Shown here: positions 55,778 through 64,000 of the stretch, piece by piece
Position numbering within the stretch: position 1 is the first letter of the stretch
Layout of the letters: the number at the start of each line of letters is the position of its first letter
Assembly: GCA_016719105.1 (NCBI GenBank)
Contig: JADKAQ010000001.1
Coordinates: 1-64,000 of the forward strand
Direction: 5' to 3'
DNA from: Gemmatimonadota bacterium
GTDB lineage: Bacteria > Gemmatimonadota > Gemmatimonadetes > Gemmatimonadales > Gemmatimonadaceae
DNA: 64,000 bases
Position numbers and translations under genes: made by a program
Notes under the pieces: model-generated
Seen by the model: only the letters and a program-made list of their open reading frames with translations
What the model was told of the DNA's origin: nothing
Databases searched by the model: none

Positions 55778-58700
55778 ATGTCCATCCCGCGCGGCACACG
55801 CCTGCTCCGTACGTCGAGCGTGGCGGCCGCCCTGCTTCTCGGCGCGAGCGCTCTTGCGGCGCCGCTCGGAGCGCAGGCGACGCAACAGCAGGACGAGGAG
55901 TACACCCGCCTCATCCGCGAGAATCTGCGCGACCCGCGCATCACCACCGAGCTGGTGGATCACCTCCCGGCCTCGAGCACCGTGCCGACGCCGCTCAAGT
56001 TCCATGGGCGCATCGTCGGCCAGCCGGGCGAACTCACGTATGCGCGCGACATCCAGCGCTACTTCGAGGCGCTGGCCAAGGCGTCGCCGCGCGCGAAGTT
56101 CTGGACGATCGGCAAGTCGGAGGAGGGGCGCGACATGTTCGTGCTCGCCATCGGCGACGAGGCGACGATTCGCGATCTCGACAGCTACAAGGCCAAGCTC
56201 GCCGCGCTGACCGACCCGCGAAAGACGAGCGCGGCACAGGCGAAGGAGCTCATCGCGACGGCCAAGCCGATCTACTGGCTCACGAGCGGGATGCACTCGC
56301 CGGAGACCGGTGGCCCGGAGACGCTGCAGGAGCTGGCGTACCGGCTCATCGTCGAGGAGACGCCGTACGTGCAAACGATCCGCAACAACGTGATCACGTT
56401 CATCACGCCGGTGATCGAGGTGGACGGGCGCGAGAAGCACGTCGACACCTACTACTTCAACAAGAAGCGCCCGGCGGGGAGCGAGCGGCTCCCGCTGATG
56501 TACTGGGGGAAGTACGTCGCGCACGACAACAACCGCGACAACATGGGGCAGTTCCTCAAGCTGTCGCAGCACGTGAACAAGTTCTTCCTCGAGTGGCACC
56601 CGCCCATCATGCACGACCTGCACGAGGCGTCGAACTACCTGTACACCTCGACGGGGACGGGGCCCTACAACGAGGCGATCGACCCGATCACGATCGACGA
56701 GTGGTGGTTGCTCGCCAAGACGGAAGTGATGGAGCTGACCAAGCGCGGCGTGCCGGGCGTCTGGACGTACGGCTTCTACGACGGATGGGTCCCGAACTAC
56801 ATGTTCTTTGCCGCCCACGCGCACAACGCGACCGGGCGCTTCTATGAAGTGCAGAGCTACGGCCCCGACACCTCGACGGTGCGCCTGGGCGCCACGCAGA
56901 CGAGCCGCGAGTGGTTCCGCCCCAACCCGCCGCTGGCCAGCATCAAGTGGGGGCCGCGCAACAACGTCAACATCCAGCAGTCGGCGCTCCTCATCGCCCT
57001 CAACCACGTGGCGAAGAACAAGGAGACCTACCTGGAGAACTACTGGCTGAAGAACAAGCGCCAGGTGGAGAAGGGGAAGAACGGTCCGACCTACGCCTGG
57101 GTGATCCCGGCGGGGCAGCGTCGCAAGGGCGAGGTGGCCGATGCGGTCAACGCGCTGCGGGTGCAGGGGCTCGAGTTCCACACGGCGACGTCGGCCTTCA
57201 AGGCCGGGAACGTCGAGGTGAAGCCGGGCGACTACATCATCCGTGGCGACCAGCCGTACCGCATCCTCCCCGAGATGTACTTCTCCGTGCAGAACTTCGC
57301 CCCGGGGAACCCGCGCCCGTACGACGACACCGGCTGGACGTACCAGCTCACGCGCAATTTCAAGGTGTCGGAAGTGACCGACCAGGCGATCCTCGCGCAG
57401 GCGATGACGCCGGTGACGGCCGACGTGAAGGCGTCCGGCGGGATCGACGGGACAGGGTCCGTCGTGGTGGTGGAGCACACCACCGACAACAACCTCATGA
57501 AGTTCCGGTTTGCCAACGCGACGGTGAAGATGCTGGCCGCCGAGGAGGACTTCACGCTCAACGGCAAGTCGTTCCGCGCCGGGTCGTTCATCATCCCGAG
57601 CGCTGATCGCGGCAAGCTCGAGTCGTCGCTGCGTGAGCTCGGCCTCTCGGCCGTGGCGGTCGCGGCGGCGCCGACGGTGGCCACGCACGAGCTCGACGTA
57701 CCGCGCATCGGCTACGTGCACGCCTGGCAGCGCACGCAGGACGAAGGGTGGGTGCGCGCGGCGCTCGACACCTACGGCGTCCCCTACACGTACTTTGCCG
57801 ACCAGCGCCTGAAGGAGGGGAGCCTGCGCGCGAAGTACGACGTCATCATCTACCCGAGCGTCGGCGGGAACGCGATCTCGCACGTGAATGGGATCGCCAA
57901 GACGTCGGCCTTCCCGCTCCCGTACCAGAAGACGGCGGCCACGCCCAACCTGGGCGCGCTCGACCAGTCGGAGGACATCCGCGGCGGCATGGGGATGGAA
58001 GGGCTGGTGGAGTTGCAGAAGTTCGTGAAGGCGGGGGGGACGCTCATCGTGGAAGGGTCGACGTCGACGATCTTCCCGGCCTTCGGCATGACGCCCGGGA
58101 TCACGATCGAGGAGCCGGCGGCGCTCTTCGCGCGCGGATCGATCATGCGCGGGATCATCGCCGACAAGAAGAGTCCGATCGCCTACGGATACGAGGGGGG
58201 GCAGCTCCCCGTGTACTTCAACCAGTCGCCCGTGATCAGCGCGGGCGGGGGCGGCGTTCCGGCGGAGTTCGCGGCGTTCCTGGGTGGTGGCGGCGGTCCG
58301 AGCCAGAACATCACGCCGATGGCGACCAAGCTGCGCCTCTCGCCGTGGGAGCAGGACTCGTCGGCGTCACGTCCGGCGGCACCGGCAGCTGACGAAGGCG
58401 CCAACTTGCGGGCGATGGCGGCGCAGTTCGGGATCAACGTCGACCAGGGGCGTCCGCGCGTGGTGATGTCGTTCCCCACCAATCCGAACGACATGCTCCT
58501 GTCGGGGACGTTGCAGAATGGGCAGCTCCTGTCGGGGCGCGCGCAGGTCGTCGATGCGACCGTCGGTGACGGGCACGTCGTGATGTTCGCGATCCGGCCG
58601 TTCTGGCGTTGGCAGACGCAGGGGACCTACTTCCTCGGCTTCAACGCGATCCTCAACTGGAACGACCTGCATGCGGGGAAGGCGGCGCCTCCTGCGAGAC

Positions 58701-58831
58701 CGGCGGCGGCCTCCCATGGGGAGAGACGGGACGAGTGGCCCGTCTTCCCGTCTTCCTCTCCCCCTAGAGGCCTGGGGGGGGGCTCCAGCGGCCGCAGGTT
58801 GGGGACGGGGGGGAGGGGCGTCACGCCCTGA
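55778..58831 (+). CDS. Secreted M14-family zinc carboxypeptidase, large
   Basis: 1017 residues. Signal peptide ends near LGAQA. The peptidase part shows the M14 zinc motif HSPE (H-x2-E, about 171-174) after WTIGKSEEGRDMFVLAIG, and a second His in EWHPPIMHDLHEA (about 273-283). A glutamate further on is expected as base but I cannot fix it. After residue 450 the chain is a long region of no known family, with Gly-rich stretches. The final 40 residues are read from a repeat element and G-rich DNA. Likely degrades peptides outside the cell. Confidence 0.82.
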   Translation: MSIPRGTRLLRTSSVAAALLLGASALAAPLGAQATQQQDEEYTRLIRENLRDPRITTELVDHLPASSTVPTPLKFHGRIVGQPGELTYARDIQRYFEALAKASPRAKFWTIGKSEEGRDMFVLAIGDEATIRDLDSYKAKLAALTDPRKTSAAQAKELIATAKPIYWLTSGMHSPETGGPETLQELAYRLIVEETPYVQTIRNNVITFITPVIEVDGREKHVDTYYFNKKRPAGSERLPLMYWGKYVAHDNNRDNMGQFLKLSQHVNKFFLEWHPPIMHDLHEASNYLYTSTGTGPYNEAIDPITIDEWWLLAKTEVMELTKRGVPGVWTYGFYDGWVPNYMFFAAHAHNATGRFYEVQSYGPDTSTVRLGATQTSREWFRPNPPLASIKWGPRNNVNIQQSALLIALNHVAKNKETYLENYWLKNKRQVEKGKNGPTYAWVIPAGQRRKGEVADAVNALRVQGLEFHTATSAFKAGNVEVKPGDYIIRGDQPYRILPEMYFSVQNFAPGNPRPYDDTGWTYQLTRNFKVSEVTDQAILAQAMTPVTADVKASGGIDGTGSVVVVEHTTDNNLMKFRFANATVKMLAAEEDFTLNGKSFRAGSFIIPSADRGKLESSLRELGLSAVAVAAAPTVATHELDVPRIGYVHAWQRTQDEGWVRAALDTYGVPYTYFADQRLKEGSLRAKYDVIIYPSVGGNAISHVNGIAKTSAFPLPYQKTAATPNLGALDQSEDIRGGMGMEGLVELQKFVKAGGTLIVEGSTSTIFPAFGMTPGITIEEPAALFARGSIMRGIIADKKSPIAYGYEGGQLPVYFNQSPVISAGGGGVPAEFAAFLGGGGGPSQNITPMATKLRLSPWEQDSSASRPAAPAADEGANLRAMAAQFGINVDQGRPRVVMSFPTNPNDMLLSGTLQNGQLLSGRAQVVDATVGDGHVVMFAIRPFWRWQTQGTYFLGFNAILNWNDLHAGKAAPPARPAAASHGERRDEWPVFPSSSPPRGLGGGSSGRRLGTGGRGVTP
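58718..58763. repeat. Inverted-repeat element in the 3-prime end of the M14 gene
   Basis: Left arm GGGGAGAGACGGGACGAG (58718-58735) and right arm 58739-58763 (CCGTCTTCCCGTC..CTCCCC) form a hairpin; translated as DEWPVFPSSS, the same residues seen in the Mfd insert. Family of the GGGAAGAC elements. Confidence 0.7.
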
Positions 58832-59057
58832 CTTGCATGCCGCCCGCGCTGCTCGCGAAGATCGCGTTGTGACGGGATTCCGTGCCCGCCTTCAAGCCTG
58901 CGGTACTGCCCGCCCAAGGGCCAACGCCCGCTCTCCCTGGCGCGCGAGGCCTGGGGGGGGGAGGGTTCTGGGGGGAGGGGGGGCGGCGGGCCCAGCGGGG
59001 GTCACAGAGGGCGGTGAGGCGGACTCTGCGGCCTTGGCGCGCGGCCCGCTGCCGCCT
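58832..59057 (+). other. G-run-rich spacer
   Basis: Contains long poly-G runs (near 58951-58990) and no supported gene. The signal peptide of the following esterase should lie here but no frame gives a clean one, so a further indel is possible. Confidence 0.4.
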
Positions 59058-60719
59058 ATGGCGACGCCAGCCCCGACGCTGGCGCAACGCCCGGTTCCGG
59101 ACGCGGCAGCGGTCGCGGGAGCGCAGGCGGGCGCGCCGACGCCGGCGGGGTGGCCGTCCGGCCGGGCGAAGCTTCGCTTCGAAGTGACCATTCCGGCGGC
59201 CGTGCGTGCGGAGCCGACCACCGGGCGGGTCTTCGTGATCCTCTCGCGCACGAACCAGTCGGAGCCGCGGCTGCAGATCGGGCGCATCGGCGCCCCGATG
59301 TTCGGGCGGGACGTCGAGCAGCTGCAACCGGGGCGCGCCGCCGTGGTGGGCGGAAGCGACCTGGGGCACCCGGTCTGGGACCTGGCCGAGATCCCCGCCG
59401 GGGACCTACTGGGTGCAGGCGGTGGTGAACGTCTACACCGAGTTCCCCCGCGCCGACGGGAAGGTGCTGTGGATGCACGATGACCAGTGGGAGGGGCAGC
59501 AGTGGACTCGCTCCCCCGGCAACCTGTATTCCGTGCCGCAGAAGGTGACCTTCGATCCGCTGAAGGGCGGGGTGGTTCGGCTGGCGGCCGACCAGAAGAT
59601 CCCGCCGATCGCGGTGCCGGCCAACACCCCGTGGGTCGAGCGGTTCCGCTTCGAGTCGCCGTCGCTTTCCAAGTTCTGGGGGCGGCCGATCTACCTCGGG
59701 GCGACGATCCTCCTGCCCCGCGACTACCACCGCGGCACCACCGCCTACCCGGTGCTGTATGAACAGGGCCACTTCTCGTCGGGCAACCCGATGCGGTGGG
59801 ATGAGGCGAGCGACCTGGGGAAGGAGTGGATGAAGGACGACTTCCCACGCGTCCTCGTGGTGACGTTCCAGCATCCGACGCCGTACTTCGACGATTCGTA
59901 TGCGGTGAACTCGGTCAACAGCGGCCCGTACGGCGATGCGATCATGCAGGAGCTGATCCCCGAGGTGGAGAAGCGTTATCGCGTCATCAAGGAGCCGTGG
60001 GCGCGCTGGCTGCATGGCGGTTCGACCGGCGGGTGGGAAGCGCTCGCGCTGCAGATCTTCAACCCGGACTTCTTCGGCGGCACGTGGGCGTACTGTCCCG
60101 ATCCGGTCACGTTCACCGACGTGGAAGGGATCAACATCTACAAGGATACCAACGCGTACTACAAGCAGATCACCGAGTGGCACCGCACCCCCACCATCAA
60201 CTCGCGGGAGATCAACGGCGAGGTCCGGCAGACCTCGCAGCAGCGCAACTGGATGGAGCTGGTCAACGGCACGCGTGGCCGCTCGGGACACCAGCTCGAC
60301 ATCTGGTCCGCCACGTATGGCCCGCTAGGCGAGGACGGCTACTTCAAGCCCGTCTTCGACAAGCAGACCGGGGAAAAGTCGTCGATCGGGGCGTCGCGGA
60401 GGGTACTGGCGCGAGACACTACGACCTGCTGTATTACCTGCAGCGCAACTGGAAGACGGTCGGCCCCAAGCTCGTGGACAAGCTCCACATCTACACGGGC
60501 GATGCCGACACCTACTTCCTCGATCGCGCCACGCGGGAACTGGAGGCGTGGATGAAGACGACCGAGAACCCGCACTACGAAGGGTACTTCCTGTACGGCG
60601 ACCAGAAGCCGCATTGCTGGAGCGGGCCGGTCACCGCCGCGCAGCGCCTCAAGGAAATGGCGATGCACGGGTTGCGCCACATGCCGACGGGGACAACGGC
60701 CCCGTGGTGGAAGTACTGA
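59058..60719 (+). pseudogene. Secreted esterase-like alpha/beta hydrolase, at least two frameshifts
   Basis: Three frames must be joined to read the protein. From 59058 (MATPAPTLAQRP) the first carries an N-terminal beta domain (FEVTIPAAVRAEPTTGRVFV, IGAPMFGRDVEQL). The second, entered near 59400 at GGGGACC, holds the hydrolase core (NVYTEFPRADGKVLWMHDDQ; WLHGGSTGGWEAL with the nucleophile-elbow Ser GGSTGG). The third, from about 60395, gives GDQKPHCWSGP and the end TAPWWKY. All parts line up as one family (Esterase-D-like). The gene is either genuinely broken or misassembled. Signal peptide not found. Confidence 0.65.
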
Positions 60720-60798
60720 CCGAGCCAGTGCGGCGGCCCAGAGCTGGGGCGTATCGATTGTGAAACACCAGCTCACACCTCATCTCCACAGAGGAATC

Positions 60799-63769
60799 AT
60801 GCGACGACTATTGTTGGCAGCGTTCGCGGGCGTCGCCCTGTTCGCCGGCACGGCAGCGGCACAGGGTGGCACGCGACAGATCACCGGGACGGTGGTCGAG
60901 GAAGGGAGCAATGCGCCGATCGCATCGGCGCAGCTGCAAGTGCGCGGGACCACGGTCGGGGCGCTGTCGCGTGCCGACGGGTCCTTCACGATCACCGCGC
61001 CCACGGGTGAGGTCGTGCTCGACGTCCGGCGGCTCGGCTACCCGCCGGTCAGCGTGACGGTCGCGGCCGGCGCGTCCACGGTGCAGATCGTCATGCGGAA
61101 GGACGCGCTCAAGCTCGACCAGGTGGTCATCAGCGGGCAGGCAACGGGGATCTCGCGCCGCAACCTGCCGAACTCCGTGGCCAGCGTGAGCGCCGAGCAG
61201 GTGGCGAAGGTGTCGTCGCCGTCGGTCGACCAGGCGCTGCAGGGGAAGGTGGCCGGCGCGCAGATCTCGACGAGCACCGGTGCCCCCGGCGGTGGAAACC
61301 GCGTGCGTATCCGCGGCATCTCGTCGATCCTCGGAAGCGCGCAGCCGCTCTACGTGATCGATGGCGTGATCACCTCCGACGTGTCGATCGGGCAGGGGAC
61401 CAACCTGGTGACGCGCGCGGGCGGCACGGCCATCTCCGCCGTGTCGCAGGAGGCGCCGGTGAATCGCATCTCCGACATCAACCCCAACGACATCGAGTCG
61501 ATCGACGTCCTCAAGGGGTCGGCCGCGGCGGCGATCTACGGCTCCAAGGCCTCGGGTGGTGTCATCATCATCACCACCAAGCGCGGTGCCGCCGGGCGTC
61601 CGCAGTTCAACCTGCGCACCGGGCTCGGGACGGGTGAACTCGCGTATCGCAACGGACAGCGCCGATTCAAGACGGTGGAGGACGCCACCAAGGCGTTCGG
61701 TCCGCTGGCGGCGCAGTACTATGATCCCAATCGCGTCCTCGACTACGAGGAGATGATCTACAACGGGGAGCAGCCGCTCAACCGCGAGGCGACGCTGTCG
61801 GTGAGTGGCGGATCGCAGGACACGCGCTACTTCATCTCCGCCAACACGCGCAAGGAAGAGGGGATCGTCAAGAACTCCTATTCGCAGAAGATGGGGCTCC
61901 GCGTCAACGTCGACCAGCGCCTCAACGACCGAATGGAGTTGCAGGTGGGATCGGAGGTGCTGCGCACGTTAGGCGACCGCGGGTTGTTCGGGAACGACAA
62001 CGCGGGCAACTCGATCGCCTACACGCTGACCAAGATCCCGAGCTTCCTCGACCTGCGCCGCAACGCTGATGGCTCGTACCCGGTCAACCCGTTCTACAAC
62101 TCCAACCCGTTCCACACGATCGACGCGGTCAAGAACGAGGAGGGCGTCTGGCGCAACATTTCGACGGCCAAGCTCACGTGGGACATTCTCGCGAGCAAGC
62201 GCCAGGAGTTGCGCTTCGTCGGGTTTGGCGGAACGGACGTGCTGAACCAGGGCAACAACGTGTACTCGCCGCCGGTGCTGCAGTACGAGCCGCTCGACGG
62301 GCTGCCGGGGACGTCGACCGTCGGCAGTGCCTCCAATGTTCAGGCGAACGTGAACCTGAACCTGGTGCATGTGTGGCGCCCGATCACCCGTTGGACGGCG
62401 ACCACGCAGCTCGGGACGCAGTATGAGCGCCGCAAGTTACAACGAGTCGCGCTCTTCGGCGCAGAACCTCCTGGGTGGGCTCGAGGTCGTGACGTCGGGG
62501 ACGGTGCGCGACCTGTCGGAGACGCGCATCCTCACCGAGGACTTCGGCGTCTTCGGGCAGACCGAGCTCCTGTACAACGATCGCCTGCTGTTGACGGTTG
62601 GTGCGCGCGCTGACCGCTCGTCGAACAACGGCGACGTCGGGAAGTTCTATCTCTTTCCCAAGGCCTCGGCGTCGTATCGCCTGCCGCAACTCCTGCCGGG
62701 CAAGATCGACGAACTGAAGCTGCGCCTGGCCTATGGCGAGACGGGGAACCAGCCGCTGTATGGCCAGAAGTTCACCGGGCTGGCGTCGTCGAACATCGGG
62801 GGGCTTGGCGCCTTCCGCATCGGGACGGGGCTCGGCGCATCGGACGTGCGACCGGAGCGGCAGCGCGAACTCGAGGGCGGTCTCGACCTGGCGATGTTCA
62901 ACAACCGGGGAACGCTCGAGCTCACCGGCTTCCAGCGCAACATCTCGGACCTGCTCATCACGCGCACGCTTCCGCCGACCAGCGGCTACTCGTCGGAAGT
63001 GTCGAACGGTGCGGAGATGAAGGTGTGGGGCGTCGAGGTCGCGGGAACACTCACCCCGATCCAGCGCGGAAGCTTCAGCTGGAACACGCGCGTCAACTGG
63101 GGGATGAACCGCAGCGAGATCACCAACCTCCCGGTGCCGGCCTTCTTGTTAGGCACGTTCCAGGTGGGCGCCGTGCGCGTGGAGAAGGGGAAGTCGGCGA
63201 CACAGCTCATCGGCAACGACACGCTGCCGCAGTCGCCGCGGACGCTGTATCCCAGCGGTGTGCTCATGGGCGACGGCAACCCTGATTGGAACGGTGGTTG
63301 GTCAAACGAAGTGCGCTTCGGGCGCTTCTCTGCCTTCGCGCTCCTCGATCGCCAGCAGGGCGGGATGCTCGCCAACGGCACGTGGCGGCACTATGACCTG
63401 GGACAGAACTCGCGCGACTTCGACGATCCGGGCCCGGGCGGTCAGAAGCTGGGCGACTTCCGGCGCAACACGTACCTCGTCGTGACCCGCATCTACTACC
63501 AGGAGACGTCGTACACGAAGCTCCGCGAGCTCACGGTGGGCTACGACATCCCGACCTGGCTGGTGCAGCGCGGGTGGAGCCGTGCCCAGAGTGCGCGCGT
63601 GCAGCTCTCGGGCCGCAACCTGTATTGGTGGACCAACTTCCGCGGTGGCGATCCGGAGGCGGCGAACTTCGGTGCGGGAAACGTCCCCGACGCGGTGCAG
63701 CGCAACCGCGAACTCGCCGCCTATCCGCCCAGCCGTACGTTCTGGCTCAACTTCAACGTGGAGTTCTGA
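60799..63769 (+). CDS. SusC/RagA-type TonB-dependent receptor, apparent frameshift
   Basis: ATG at 60799 follows GAGG six bases upstream and starts a signal peptide ending near TAAAQ. Order: carboxypeptidase-regulatory-like domain (GTVVEEGSNAPIASAQLQV, about 30-105), plug (SVDQALQGKVAGAQ; RIRGISSILGSAQPLYVIDGV), then barrel. Near 62435, at GTQYERRK, the frame must shift to continue with SYNESRSS... to the C-terminal Phe (FWLNFNVEF). Imports a polymer fragment or peptide together with the SusD partner directly downstream. The break lies in a barrel strand. Confidence 0.82.
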
Positions 63770-63772
63770 TCG

Positions 63773-64000
63773 ATGCGCACACGACACACGACCGCCCTCC
63801 GGCGGATGACGGTGGCGGCGCTCGTCAGCGCGGTCACGCTCTTCAGCGGCTGCAAGGAAATCACGGTTCCCAACTACAACTCGCCGAATGTCGACGGGTT
63901 GCTCAACAATCCGGATGCCGGCACGGTGAACACGGCGGTCATCGGGTTGCTGGTTGGCGCCCGCGGTGGCGTCGGGACCTTCTCGCAGACGCTCGGCATC
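63773..64000 (+). CDS. SusD/RagB-like surface lipoprotein, partial
   Basis: First 76 residues visible. Lipoprotein signal with lipobox LFSGC (Cys near residue 27), then EITVPNYNSPNVDGLLNNP, typical of SusD-like starts. Begins two bases after the SusC stop, so co-transcribed. Role: capturing the substrate at the surface and passing it to SusC. Truncated by the window end. Confidence 0.8.
   Translation, partial: MRTRHTTALRRMTVAALVSAVTLFSGCKEITVPNYNSPNVDGLLNNPDAGTVNTAVIGLLVGARGGVGTFSQTLGI

Overview
The window is high-GC bacterial DNA, roughly 70% G+C by eye. Overlapping ATGA/GTGA gene junctions are frequent, and there are many secreted proteins with Ig-like and beta-propeller folds and SusC/SusD-type outer-membrane genes. 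The mix (FtsEX-EnvC, GT9 heptosyltransferase, TonB receptors, SusC/D, PilT, FHA/Ser-Thr kinases, an unlinked 16S gene) points to a Gram-negative soil or aquatic bacterium. Gemmatimonadota is my best guess. That is inference; the 16S gene at 37345-38870 would settle it.

Layout. 1-5.9 kb: a zinc/metal uptake locus. A znuC-like ATPase (cut by the window edge), a znuA-like binding protein and a frameshifted outer-membrane barrel protein diverge from a small Cys/His protein and a TonB receptor. 6.1-19.6 kb, all minus strand: endonuclease IV, ftsE-ftsX-envC, a STAS/HATPase partner-switching group, a PfkB-type and a ROK-type sugar kinase, a TauE/SafE permease, a heptosyltransferase, lepA and a DUF4384 protein. 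19.8-29.8 kb, plus strand: DUF58 and BatA-like proteins overlapping mfd, two periplasmic PpiC/SurA chaperones, and pdxA. 29.8-34.8 kb: CorC-type protein (-), CDF metal exporter (+), a small protein plus a long PilT (+), and a 64-residue protein (-). 34.9-38.9 kb: typA, a very acidic protein, and a 16S rRNA gene with its own promoter and terminator and no 23S behind it. 39.1-49.8 kb, minus strand: two membrane-anchored FHA proteins, a Ser/Thr kinase with an exported seven-repeat RCC1 propeller, an 18-repeat Big_2 lipoprotein and a TPR membrane protein. This is the best candidate for an undescribed system (phospho-signalling tied to a large surface protein). 50.1-64 kb: tRNA-Ile, a Rieske/cytochrome b561 pair, secreted YncE-like and LVIVD propellers, an M14 peptidase, a frameshifted esterase, and a SusC/SusD pair cut by the right edge.

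Three features cut across the genes. First, a family of paired (GGGAAGAC)n ... (GTCTTCCC)n inverted repeats lies at several gene ends, and one copy lies in frame inside mfd. Second, the heptamer CGTTAGG/CCTAACG is strikingly frequent and sometimes carries the stop codon. Third, several otherwise coherent genes are split by frameshifts (barrel protein, small Cys/His protein, kinase-RCC1, esterase, SusC). These could be assembly indels or true lesions; I cannot tell which from sequence alone.
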